Source of the DNA: Ruminococcaceae bacterium UBA7212 | GTDB taxonomy: Bacteria; Bacillota; Clostridia; Oscillospirales; Acutalibacteraceae | Assembly: GCA_002490525.1 (NCBI GenBank) | Contig: DKUE01000035.1 | Coordinates: 27,030 to 91,029 of the forward strand | DNA: 64,000 nt | Direction of reading: 5' to 3' | Shown here: positions 50,103 to 58,900 of the stretch, piece by piece | How positions within the stretch are numbered: the first letter of the stretch is position 1 | Layout of the letters: every line of letters starts with the position of its first letter | Translations under genes and position numbers: made by a program | The notes under the pieces: model-generated | What the model saw: the letters and a program-made list of their open reading frames with translations, nothing else | What the model was told of the DNA's origin: nothing | Databases searched by the model: none

Positions 50103-51527
50103 ATGGAAACAAAAGAAAAAACCTACGGTATACGGGCGATTGACCGCTTTGGCTATGCGCTCGGCGATATGGGCGGGATTCTTACCTTTTCACTAATCTC
50201 TTCCTTTTTAACGATGTTTTACACCGATGTTTTGCACTTCACGGCGCACAGCATCACCGTATTGATGCTTGTGGCGCGTATTTGGGACGCGGTAAATGAC
50301 CCGATGTGGGGTGCGTTTATTGATTCCAGAAAGCCCACGCGGTTCGGGCGGTTCCGTCCGTATATTTTGGGTGCTTCCGTGCCGCTTGCACTCGGCGCGT
50401 TTTTGATGTTCTTAAAAATCCCGAATCTCACAAACACACAATACCTGATTTTTGCCTATGTTACATACATCTTCTACGGCATGATGTATACAGGTGTGAA
50501 TATTCCCTATGGCTCACTTGCTTCTGTCATTACCAGCGATGAATTTGAGCGTTCCTCGCTTTCGATGTGGCGCTCTGTCGGCGCAGGTATCGGCGGACTG
50601 CCTGCACAAATTTTGCTGCCGCTGTTGGTGTACTCCACCGTCACGCTCGCAGACGGCTCCACCGCCAAGGTGCTGGATGCCAACAAGCTTTCCCTCGCCG
50701 TCGGTTGTCTTTCCGTGCTCACGGTCGTTCTCTTTTTACTGCATTTCAAATTCACAAAAGAACGGGTCACCGTTTTGCCGAATCAGAAATCCGGCGATTA
50801 CAAATTTACGCAGACAGTCAAAAATCTGCTGAAGAACAAGCCGTTTTTGGTGCTGTGCGTCATCTCGATGCTGCTCATCTGCTTCCAAATGTATACACAG
50901 ACCATTTACAATTATCTGTTTAAAAACTATTATGAAAAGCCCGGTCTTTACAGCATTGTCACCATTTGCACCTATCTGCCTATGGCGTTGTTCCTGCCCG
51001 TGATGGGCAAGCTTGTGCGCCGATTCGGGAAAAAAGAGATTTGCGCGGCAGGCATCGGCTTTGCGGCGGTTGTCAATATCGTCATGTTTCTGATTGGCTT
51101 TACACCGCTTGCCGCCAATCCGTATTTATTCCTTGTGCTCGTATTCTTCTCGGGCGCAGGGCAAACTTTTTTGGTGATGGAAATCTGGGCGCTTGTGATG
51201 GACGTCATTGACTATCACGAACTGCTTTCGGGCAGACGGGAAGAAGGCACCTCCTATTCCCTGTATTCTTTTGTGCGCAAATTGGGGCAAACTGCCGCAG
51301 GTGCGGGCGTGCCCGCACTGCTCGGTGTCATCGGCTATGACGGCGCACTCGCCGTGCAGACGCCTGAGGTCACCGAAAAGCTGTATACCGCCTCAACATT
51401 GGTTCCCGCAGTCATTCTGCTGGTGATGTTCTTACTGCTGGCGTTCGCTTACAAGCTTTCGAAAAAAGAACTGCACAAACTGCACGAACACTTAGAAGCG
51501 GTGCAAAAGGAGCCGCAAAATTCGTAA
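50103..51527 (+). CDS. GPH-family glycoside:cation symporter (MFS_2)
   Basis: 474 residues with twelve membrane segments. The family motif A-R-I-W-D-A-V-N-D-P-M-W-G-A, R-P-Y-I-L-G, F-F-S-G-A-G-Q-T-F-L and the loop R-R-E-E-G-T-S-Y-S-L-Y are typical of the MelB/XylP/GusB group, which import glycosides or short oligosaccharides with H+ or Na+. It follows GH31 by 18 bases with AGAGGT, so it probably supplies that enzyme and the esterase with substrate. Confidence 0.92.
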   Translation: METKEKTYGIRAIDRFGYALGDMGGILTFSLISSFLTMFYTDVLHFTAHSITVLMLVARIWDAVNDPMWGAFIDSRKPTRFGRFRPYILGASVPLALGAFLMFLKIPNLTNTQYLIFAYVTYIFYGMMYTGVNIPYGSLASVITSDEFERSSLSMWRSVGAGIGGLPAQILLPLLVYSTVTLADGSTAKVLDANKLSLAVGCLSVLTVVLFLLHFKFTKERVTVLPNQKSGDYKFTQTVKNLLKNKPFLVLCVISMLLICFQMYTQTIYNYLFKNYYEKPGLYSIVTICTYLPMALFLPVMGKLVRRFGKKEICAAGIGFAAVVNIVMFLIGFTPLAANPYLFLVLVFFSGAGQTFLVMEIWALVMDVIDYHELLSGRREEGTSYSLYSFVRKLGQTAAGAGVPALLGVIGYDGALAVQTPEVTEKLYTASTLVPAVILLVMFLLLAFAYKLSKKELHKLHEHLEAVQKEPQNS

Positions 51528-51611
51528 TTCATACCTTGCGTAAAATACCGAAAGGCAGTATAATTAGTTGGTTTGATAATTCACCCTACAGAATACAAAG
51601 GAATGTATTGC

Positions 51612-53135
51612 ATGCAAAACAGTTTTCGTGAGGTTTTCTATAAAGATATATTAAAGAATAAAACACTGATTATTTCCGCTCTCGTCATCACCGTATTGGG
51701 ATTCGGCTTTACAATTACCAATTTCTCTATCGGCGTAGATGACCCCGCCGCATACCATTATCTATATACGAACGGCTGGGGCAGTATGATTCAGCAAGGC
51801 CGCCTTTTGCATGTGTTGTTCAGCCGGCTGACGGGCGCATTAACCTTCATTCCGTTTTTGAATGATTTTATCGGTGCGGCGCTTTTTCTCCTGTCCGCGC
51901 TTCTGTTTTGCGGTTTGTTTCAGTATGTCACAAACAGACGTCTATCCACCGCGGCATTGACTGTATTTTCAGGAATATATCTTTCCTTTTCTATTATCAG
52001 TGACAAATTCATATACAATTTAGACGTCATCGTCACCATGCTTTCCTATGTCTGTGTTGCTTTGGCGTTGATTGCTGCTTATCAATTTGTGTATTTACAG
52101 CAGAAAAAGGCTTTGCTGCCCGCCGTTTTGGTTCTGATTGTCGGTATCGGGGCATATGAATCCTTCATGTTCCTGTATATTTGCGGCGTGTTTGCCGTTT
52201 TTATGCTGAAATGCATTGTCGGGCAGAAAAAGCTTACCTTAAAAAACACGCTGATAAGAGGCCTGCTGTTTTTACTTATTCTGATTTTAGCTGTCATATG
52301 CTACTATTCTGCCGTGTTTTTGGTGCAAACCGTCACACAGCAAACAGAAGGGTTTGTACGGTATAATATTTGGATTCATTCGACAAATTTTTTGGAAACA
52401 GTCAAGTCGGTATGCAAGAGTTTTATAACCACTATGCGCGATTTTTCGTATCTGCCGATGCTGGAATTTACACTGTTCTCCGCACTGGGTTTTTTGCTCT
52501 CGCTGGGCTACGCCTTCAAACGCAAATCCGTTTTACTGCCGTTTTGCTTTTTAGGAATGTTTGCGGCCAATTTCGGAATTCATTTCGTGGTCGGCTATAT
52601 TATGTACCGTGCCGGGCAAACATTTTGCCTGTTTGTCGGCTTTGTCGCCATGCTTGCCGTATACAGTCTCCGAAATATAAAACCTGCAAAGGTGCTGGTT
52701 CCCATCTTGGCGGGCTGGCTGATTTTTGTGCAGTTAGCTGATTTGAACCTGGCTTTTTACCATGATTACAGCCGATATAAAAAAGAGGAATTTGTGATAA
52801 ACACAGTCGCCACCCGTCTGGTTGCAGAGTGTGATGTAACTAAGCCGATTGTTTTTACAAACCGACCGTCTGACGGATACCTGAACTCGCCTGTTGTAGG
52901 GCAGGTGAACGGAAATTCCGTATTGTACTACGGTGTCAAAACCTTTGGAGACGTGCAATCTCCCACCATGATTGAACTGTTCCGCATGCACGGCTACTAT
53001 TTTCTGCAAACGCCGACCGTAGAGCAGGCTGAACGCGGCACAGAGTTATCCGGTGAAATGGAAGCTTGGCCAAACGAGGGATGTATCAAAGAATTTGAGG
53101 ATATAATTGTTGTAAATTTTGGAGTGAAGAACTGA
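51612..53135 (+). CDS. GtrII-family polytopic glucosyltransferase
   Basis: About 507 residues with ten to twelve hydrophobic segments. The start F-S-I-G-V-D-D-P-A-A-Y-H-Y-L-Y-T-N-G-W-G and Q-G-R-L-L-H-V-L-F fit the glucosyl transferase GtrII family, which moves glucose from undecaprenyl-phosphate-glucose to O-antigen or teichoic acid outside the membrane. A large extracytoplasmic domain ends the protein. It overlaps nothing but sits 1 base before the GtrB-like gene, the enzyme that makes its donor. GtrA flippase is missing; TVP38/others might replace it. Confidence 0.82.
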   Translation: MQNSFREVFYKDILKNKTLIISALVITVLGFGFTITNFSIGVDDPAAYHYLYTNGWGSMIQQGRLLHVLFSRLTGALTFIPFLNDFIGAALFLLSALLFCGLFQYVTNRRLSTAALTVFSGIYLSFSIISDKFIYNLDVIVTMLSYVCVALALIAAYQFVYLQQKKALLPAVLVLIVGIGAYESFMFLYICGVFAVFMLKCIVGQKKLTLKNTLIRGLLFLLILILAVICYYSAVFLVQTVTQQTEGFVRYNIWIHSTNFLETVKSVCKSFITTMRDFSYLPMLEFTLFSALGFLLSLGYAFKRKSVLLPFCFLGMFAANFGIHFVVGYIMYRAGQTFCLFVGFVAMLAVYSLRNIKPAKVLVPILAGWLIFVQLADLNLAFYHDYSRYKKEEFVINTVATRLVAECDVTKPIVFTNRPSDGYLNSPVVGQVNGNSVLYYGVKTFGDVQSPTMIELFRMHGYYFLQTPTVEQAERGTELSGEMEAWPNEGCIKEFEDIIVVNFGVKN

Positions 53136-53136
53136 T

Positions 53137-54084
53137 ATGAGTCTATTGTCCGTGGTTGTCCCCGCGTATAATGAACAGGATATTATTGAAAAAACTGCAT
53201 CTGTCATTTCCGAAATACTGATTGCCGAAAATATTGATTTTGAAATTCTGTTTGTAAACGACGGTTCACGTGACACTACATGGAAAAAAATCCAACAGTC
53301 TGCCGAAAGGAATCCGCGTGTACGCGGTATTTGTTTTTCCAGAAACTTCGGCAAAGAGTCTGCCATTTTGGCGGGACTTTCGGAATCCAAGGGCGATTGC
53401 TGTGCGGTCATAGACTGCGATTTGCAGCAACCACCCGAGATCATGGTGCAGATGTACCGTCTTTGGGAACAGGGCTACAAGGTCGTGAACGGCGTGAAAG
53501 CCAGCCGCGGTAAAGAAAGCGCCATGCATCGGCTCGCGGCAAAGGCATTTTATTCGGTCATGTCTGCCATTGTAAAAATTGACATGACAAAAGCATCGGA
53601 CTACAAGCTTTTAGACCGTGAGGTGGTCGAGGCGCTTTTACAAATGCCCGAACGCAACTACTTTTTCCGTGCGCTTTCGGAATGGGTGGGTTACCGTTCA
53701 ACTTCTGTCGAATACGAGGTTGCCGAACGGGAGTACGGCACATCCAAATGGTCTACGCGCGCGCTCATCAAATATGCTGTTACAAATATTACGTCTTTTT
53801 CTTCTCTACCGTTAAACTTTATCACCGTACTCGGCGTTCTCGTATTTTTAATCGCCGTTGTCTTTGGGGTAATTGCCTTGGTACAATACTTCTGCGGCAC
53901 AGCAGTAGAGGGCTTCACCACGGTCATCTTGCTTTTATTGTTAATTGGCAGTATCATTATGATCAGTCTCGGTATTATCGGCTATTATATTTCTAAAATT
54001 TACGAGGAAATCAAGCAAAGACCGAAATTTCTGATTGCGGCACGGACGGATACCGATACAAAGCAACCAAAAGAAAAAGAATAA
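53137..54084 (+). CDS. GtrB-like bactoprenol glucosyltransferase (GT2)
   Basis: 315 residues. The GT2 domain begins S-V-V-V-P-A-Y-N-E-Q, has F-V-N-D-G-S-R-D-T, R-N-F-G-K-E-S-A-I-L-A-G and the D-C-D-L-Q-Q-P-P metal site; two C-terminal membrane helices (about 220-290) and a polar tail follow, as in GtrB/DPM1. It transfers glucose (or similar) from UDP-sugar to undecaprenyl phosphate. Directly downstream of the GtrII-like gene, with which it forms a two-step glucosylation unit. Confidence 0.9.
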   Translation: MSLLSVVVPAYNEQDIIEKTASVISEILIAENIDFEILFVNDGSRDTTWKKIQQSAERNPRVRGICFSRNFGKESAILAGLSESKGDCCAVIDCDLQQPPEIMVQMYRLWEQGYKVVNGVKASRGKESAMHRLAAKAFYSVMSAIVKIDMTKASDYKLLDREVVEALLQMPERNYFFRALSEWVGYRSTSVEYEVAEREYGTSKWSTRALIKYAVTNITSFSSLPLNFITVLGVLVFLIAVVFGVIALVQYFCGTAVEGFTTVILLLLLIGSIIMISLGIIGYYISKIYEEIKQRPKFLIAARTDTDTKQPKEKE

Positions 54085-54108
54085 GGCGTTCATGAAAGGA
54101 AACAGACT

Positions 54109-55804
54109 ATGGAATCCGCAGAAAAGAAAGAATCTTTAAAAACAAAGCTTGCGGACGGAATCGGAAAATTCCGCGCACATTAGAATCAGCCCCGGAAGGA
54201 TATTAGGTTGCCTACAAGGAATTTGCCGCCTTTTCCGCCGGCTGCGGCAGTCCCAATCTGCTCGGCGTTTTGACACAGTATACCACAATCGCCACCAGTG
54301 TGCATTTGATGATATCCTATTTCAGAATGTCCACCGGCAGGCTTGGTTGCTGACAATATTGGCTTCTGTCATTGCGATTATCCGTTCACCGATTCTATCG
54401 ATGATGATTGACAATTCAAACGGCAAAAACGGAAAATTCAAGCCGTTTTTACTTTGGTCCGCCATTGGTACCGCGGTCAGTTTTTCGTTTGTCCCGTATA
54501 TTCCCGCCGCTTGGATGGATGTGCATTTATTCAGCATCCCTCTGCCCGCCATTCCGATTATGGGTGTTTTTGAAGCGTCCACCATTGATTTTAACCTCGG
54601 TATTCTTTTGGCGTTTCTCCTAATCCAAATCGGCAGTTTTTTATCACACTGCTCAACCAATGCATTGCAGGTATTGAACAAACCATTTCCACTGTAGCAC
54701 AGGAAAGAGCCAATATCGGCTCTGTAAAAGGTCTGGTATCCGGTTTGCCGAGTTCTGTTGTCAACATAATTCTGCAGATTTTGGCCGGAACCTTCTTTGC
54801 AAAACAAGGCGGATGGAACGCTGTAAATATGTACCGCATTATTTTCCCGATTTGCGGCGTACTCGGTGTTTTTTTAGTGCTTCTTTTGGTAAAGGGTGTA
54901 AACGAACGAACGGTTGTAAAGCAGGAATATGTAGCAAAGGTTCGCTTTACCGAAGGCATGAGGCTCCTCAGCAAAAGCAAATATTTTTGGATTATTACGA
55001 TTCAATTTGTTTAACGCGGTGAGAAATTTTGCAAATATTACGACATGGGTAACACAGTACAGCTTTGTATCCGACACTGCAAAAACTTGGGTCGGACTTT
55101 ACTGTTCAACCATTCTGATGAACGCAATTGCCGTTGCTCTGCTGGTCGGTCCGTTCCTTATCAAAAAGCTGGGCAAACGAAATGTTATGTTTTTATCCTG
55201 TGTCGGATATGTCATTATGATTGCCCTTCAGGTCGTCTTCCACAAAAGCCCCGTTTTAATTTTCGTTATCTCTTTCTTTGAACAATTCTTCGGCGGATTC
55301 TATTTTGTAACCGGGATTATGATCTCAGATATTTTAGATGATATTCAAATGAAAACCGGTAAACGGCTGGAAGGCTTTTGGCAAAATTATATGGCAATTA
55401 TTACGACCGTTATCGGCGTGTTTACAGGTATGCTGACGCCGCTGTTTCTTTCGTTCGGCGGTGTGGGCTTCTCAGATGACATTTCACTTGCACTGCAAAA
55501 TATACAGCTGAGAGACAATATCTTCTTCTATCAGTCCCTGCTTTCTCTGATTGGCGCGGTCATTATTGCGATTCCCTTTTTCTTCTACGACCTGACCGAG
55601 CAAAAGCATGCAGATATTGTCCGTGTATTGCGCATTAGAACGGCAGTAGATAATTTTAACGATAAGATGCTTCAGGCAGAGGATGTTACATATCTGCGGG
55701 AGATTGTCGATTATGCCGATGAAACCGCCTCGCCTATGGTGACCGAAGAGCTTGCCAAATATGATTGCATTCATACGATTTTAGAAACGCAGATATCGAC
55801 ATAA
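54109..55804 (+). pseudogene. Multiply frameshifted GPH/MFS_2 symporter
   Basis: The gene starts well (M-E-S-A-E-K-K-E-S at 54109, GAAAGGA upstream) but hits TAG near 54183. Homologous pieces continue in other frames: A-Y-K-E-F-A-A-F-S-A-G-C-G to about 54355, S-P-I-L-S-M-M-I-D to about 54695, G-L-V-S-G-L-P-S-S-V-V-N to about 55013, and from 55007 a 265-codon fragment. At least four indels are needed, and each fragment reads like real symporter. It is dead in this genome, unless the errors are sequencing faults, which four in 1.7 kb makes unlikely. Confidence 0.88.
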
Positions 55805-55820
55805 AAAGTCAAAAATTACA

Positions 55821-55865
55821 AAACAGGAGATAATGCCGATTGTTAGGGCATTATCTCCTGTTTTT
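55821..55865. terminator. Bidirectional terminator
   Basis: A 17-base stem (55821-55837 / 55847-55863) with T- and A-runs on both strands lies between the pseudogene and the convergent peptidase gene. Confidence 0.85.
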
Positions 55866-55898
55866 ACATGTAAGACTGATTTTCAGAAAAAGAACCGT

Positions 55899-57335
55899 TT
55901 ATTTATAGTTCTTCAAAAACAGCTTATAAAACTGCACGGCCTGCGCGACAGCGGAGAGGTCGATATTTTCATTTTCTGCGTGCACAGAGGCTAACTGTTG
56001 CGCGGAAAGTTGTATCGGCGCGAAGCGCAGTACGCAGTCGCAGACATCGGTCAATGTACGTGCGTCTGTCCCGGCAGGCAGAATAAACGGGGATGCAGGA
56101 TACTGCGGGAACACCTGTCCGATGCAATCCATCGTATAGGAAAACGCAGGACGCGCCATATCGGCAGGACCGTGGTATTCGGATTCAGGCAGAATCTGCA
56201 CTTCCACACCATATTTTTCAGCAACACTTTTCAGCGATTCGATATCATGCTGCATATCCGCTTCATCTACACTTCGAAGCATAACAGTTGCCGAGCACTG
56301 TTTGGATTCGGTTGTCCCCTCAATTTTGCTGAAAGCACAGGTTGTACCGATAAGACCGCCCGCCTGTGCGTTCAGCTTCGGCATCACTGCTTTTAACAGA
56401 CCGCCGAACAGCCACAAATTCGAAAAAAGTACTTTCATCGGGAATGCGCAGTACGGCGCAAGATGTGTAAACATCGCTGTGACCTGCAGATTTAAGCGCC
56501 GAACGAAGATATCTTTTGTACGTACCTCATGGATAAAATCCGTCATACGTTCAATCGGCGTAGCCTTCGCCGCGGCGGTCAGGCTCGCATGCGCATTGTC
56601 GGCAGTTGCGGTACATTCCAATTTGTAGCGGCCTTTTTCGTGCACCGCCACCATCGCGCATTTTTCACAGTGCATCCCGCCGAGCGGCGGCTCAATCACT
56701 GCGCCGCCCTCATCTAAAATCACTTCAAAGGTAATGCCCTGTTCCTGAAAATATCGGAGTGCGGTCGGAATGCCGTCCCCGCCCAATTCTTCATTGTGGG
56801 AAGAACCGATATACACATTGCACGGCGGTTCGTAGCCCGCGGACAACAGCTCTTCCAACGCAGAAAACTCTGCAAACAGCGGGGTTTTGGTGTCTACTGT
56901 CCCCCTGCCCCAGATTTTTCCGTCATAGATTTCCGCCGCAAAGGGGGCGTGTTTCCACTCGCCGTCTGCCGCCACCACATCATGGTGCGACATCAGCATA
57001 ATGTTTCGGGTTTTGTCCTGTCCCTCAATTTTGTATATCCAGCAGTCGTCGCTGAAGGTTAATTTTTCTGCGTGCGCGTGCACAGTCGGGAACAACGCCT
57101 GCATGGTATCTCGAAGCTGTGCAAACGCAGTGTCATCATAGCTATCCTTTACGGACACCGTCGGGCACTGAATCATTTTGCCGAGCCGCTCGGCATAGTT
57201 CTGCACATCCTCGTCAGAATACTGCATCTCGGCGGGCCTTAGCTTACGTGCCCCCGCCGTTTTGCGCGCCGTATTGATGAGCAAAACTGCCAAAAGAACA
57301 ACAAGCAGCGCTAAAACAACATAAAGTACAATCAT
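55899..57335 (-). CDS. M20-family peptidase with N-terminal membrane helix (PM20D1/CPS1-like)
   Basis: 478 residues. A hydrophobic anchor (about 2-22) precedes the M20 catalytic domain: L-M-S-H-H-D-V-V (first zinc His and Asp), G-R-G-T-V-D-T-K, and S-H-N-E-E-L-G-G with the catalytic and metal glutamates; a lid/dimerisation domain follows. These enzymes hydrolyse dipeptides or N-acyl-amino acids; the anchor suggests an external or membrane-facing activity. ATGA overlap with the upstream transporter gene indicates coupling. Confidence 0.88.
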   Translation of the reverse strand: MIVLYVVLALLVVLLAVLLINTARKTAGARKLRPAEMQYSDEDVQNYAERLGKMIQCPTVSVKDSYDDTAFAQLRDTMQALFPTVHAHAEKLTFSDDCWIYKIEGQDKTRNIMLMSHHDVVAADGEWKHAPFAAEIYDGKIWGRGTVDTKTPLFAEFSALEELLSAGYEPPCNVYIGSSHNEELGGDGIPTALRYFQEQGITFEVILDEGGAVIEPPLGGMHCEKCAMVAVHEKGRYKLECTATADNAHASLTAAAKATPIERMTDFIHEVRTKDIFVRRLNLQVTAMFTHLAPYCAFPMKVLFSNLWLFGGLLKAVMPKLNAQAGGLIGTTCAFSKIEGTTESKQCSATVMLRSVDEADMQHDIESLKSVAEKYGVEVQILPESEYHGPADMARPAFSYTMDCIGQVFPQYPASPFILPAGTDARTLTDVCDCVLRFAPIQLSAQQLASVHAENENIDLSAVAQAVQFYKLFLKNYK

Positions 57336-58711
57336 TTCTTCTGCCCTTTCTCTGCACCGCGAATCACCGACAGCACATCCTTTTCACGGTATACCGCAAA
57401 CACAATCACCGCACCGAGGGTAAATACGCCGCCGACAATCGCCGTCAGCAGCAAGCCTTTTTGCCCGACACTCTCTCCCGTAACCGCACCGACTGCCACC
57501 AGCGAGGGAACAATCATCATCGCAATTGAGGTGCCGAGCTTCGTCACAAAGCTCCTTGCCGCGGCAAAGGTACCTTCTTGGTTGACGCCTGTTTTTACGG
57601 TATCATAGCGAATGACATCCGCCATCATAGAACCGGGCAGAATGTTAAGTACGGCAAACGGCAGGGACACGAACAGTGCAAAAAGAACTGCCACAAGCAA
57701 CGCATGCTCTTTCGGGAAAACATCCACAAAGCAAATCAAAAATTCCGCTACGGTAAATACGGCACAGCCGACAATCATCGGTACCCGTTTGCCCGACTTC
57801 TTGGACCATTTGTTAATAAACGGATATAAAATCAGCGAGCCGACAATCGAGGTTGCCATGATAATGATTGCCTTTTCCTCGGGAATCCCCATAAGTTCGG
57901 TAATGTAATACAGAATACACGCCTGAAAAAAACTCATGCCCGTGCCTTCAAACAGCTGACCCAAGGTAACCAGACGAAAATATTTATTGGAAAACGCATG
58001 CTTTAAGGACTGCATAAGCGGTGTAGTCGGGCGCACGGAAGAAACATATTCCTTTTCTTTAATCACAAATGCGGGAATCAGCAAAAGCACTGCGCCGATG
58101 ACAGTAAAGCAAAGGAAAGTCATGCGCCACGCCATAATTGGTGTGAGACCTGCGCTCTTCATCACCGCCACAATGGCGGTCGTCGCATAGCCGAGCATAC
58201 TGCCGACGACGAAAAACAGGGAATTCCACGTATAGGAATCGACCAGCTTGCCCTCGTCACGCACCATTTCGGGAAGCAGTGCACTGTGCGGAATCATATA
58301 GAGCGTGTAAAAGATGTAATATGCCCAAATAAATACGGCAAGCCATATGTTATTGAAAATCGGATTTTGCGAAGGCGACCAGAAAATCAGCAATGCAGAC
58401 AGCGCAAACGGCACGGCAAACCATTTCATAAACGGAATGCGTCTGCCGCTTTTATTTTTGCACTTATCGCTGAGGGACGCCACCAGAGGGTCGGACACCG
58501 CATCCACGACGTGCCCGATCGCCTTAATTAAGCCAATCACCGTCAGCAGCCCCAAGAACACATATCCCTGTGTAATCAGTGTTGGCAAGCCTGACGCGGC
58601 GGTCGGCTGGTAAAAATAAATCAGATAGTTGTTGAGCATCGCGGTAAACAGCCCGACGGCAAACTGCGGCAGGCAAAACACGATGATTGCTTTTCTTGAA
58701 ACCTCTTTCAT
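57332..58711 (-). CDS. MFS transporter, GPH-like (MFS_2)
   Basis: 459 residues with twelve membrane helices. V-V-D-A-V-S-D-P-L-V-A-S-L-S-D-K-C, R-R-I-P-F-M-K-W and the second-half loop M-A-D-V-I-R-Y-D-T-V-K-T-G-V-N-Q-E-G-T-F-A-A-A-R match the GPH/sugar:cation symporter group. It lies upstream of and translationally coupled (ATGA) to the M20 peptidase, so the cargo may be a peptide or aminoacyl conjugate rather than a sugar. That is inference from position. Confidence 0.88.
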   Translation of the reverse strand: MKEVSRKAIIVFCLPQFAVGLFTAMLNNYLIYFYQPTAASGLPTLITQGYVFLGLLTVIGLIKAIGHVVDAVSDPLVASLSDKCKNKSGRRIPFMKWFAVPFALSALLIFWSPSQNPIFNNIWLAVFIWAYYIFYTLYMIPHSALLPEMVRDEGKLVDSYTWNSLFFVVGSMLGYATTAIVAVMKSAGLTPIMAWRMTFLCFTVIGAVLLLIPAFVIKEKEYVSSVRPTTPLMQSLKHAFSNKYFRLVTLGQLFEGTGMSFFQACILYYITELMGIPEEKAIIIMATSIVGSLILYPFINKWSKKSGKRVPMIVGCAVFTVAEFLICFVDVFPKEHALLVAVLFALFVSLPFAVLNILPGSMMADVIRYDTVKTGVNQEGTFAAARSFVTKLGTSIAMMIVPSLVAVGAVTGESVGQKGLLLTAIVGGVFTLGAVIVFAVYREKDVLSVIRGAEKGQKK

Positions 58712-58840
58712 GTCTCATTTCCCCTTTTCTTTTGTCGGTCAAACAGACGACTTCGTTTAAGGCGTATTATAAAACATTTTAAAAGAAAAAGCAAATTTCA
58801 CGGTAGATTCCCGTTCATACGGCAAATCCAACAAAAAATA

Positions 58841-58869
58841 TTGCATTCGCCCTGAAAATATGTTATGAT
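58841..58869 (+). promoter_or_regulatory. Promoter of the RHS gene
   Basis: TTGCAT (58841-58846) and TATGAT (58864-58869) with a 17-base spacer; GGAGG follows before ATG 58901. Confidence 0.7.
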
Positions 58870-58900
58870 TTATCACATAAAATAGAATGGAGGCGTCAAA

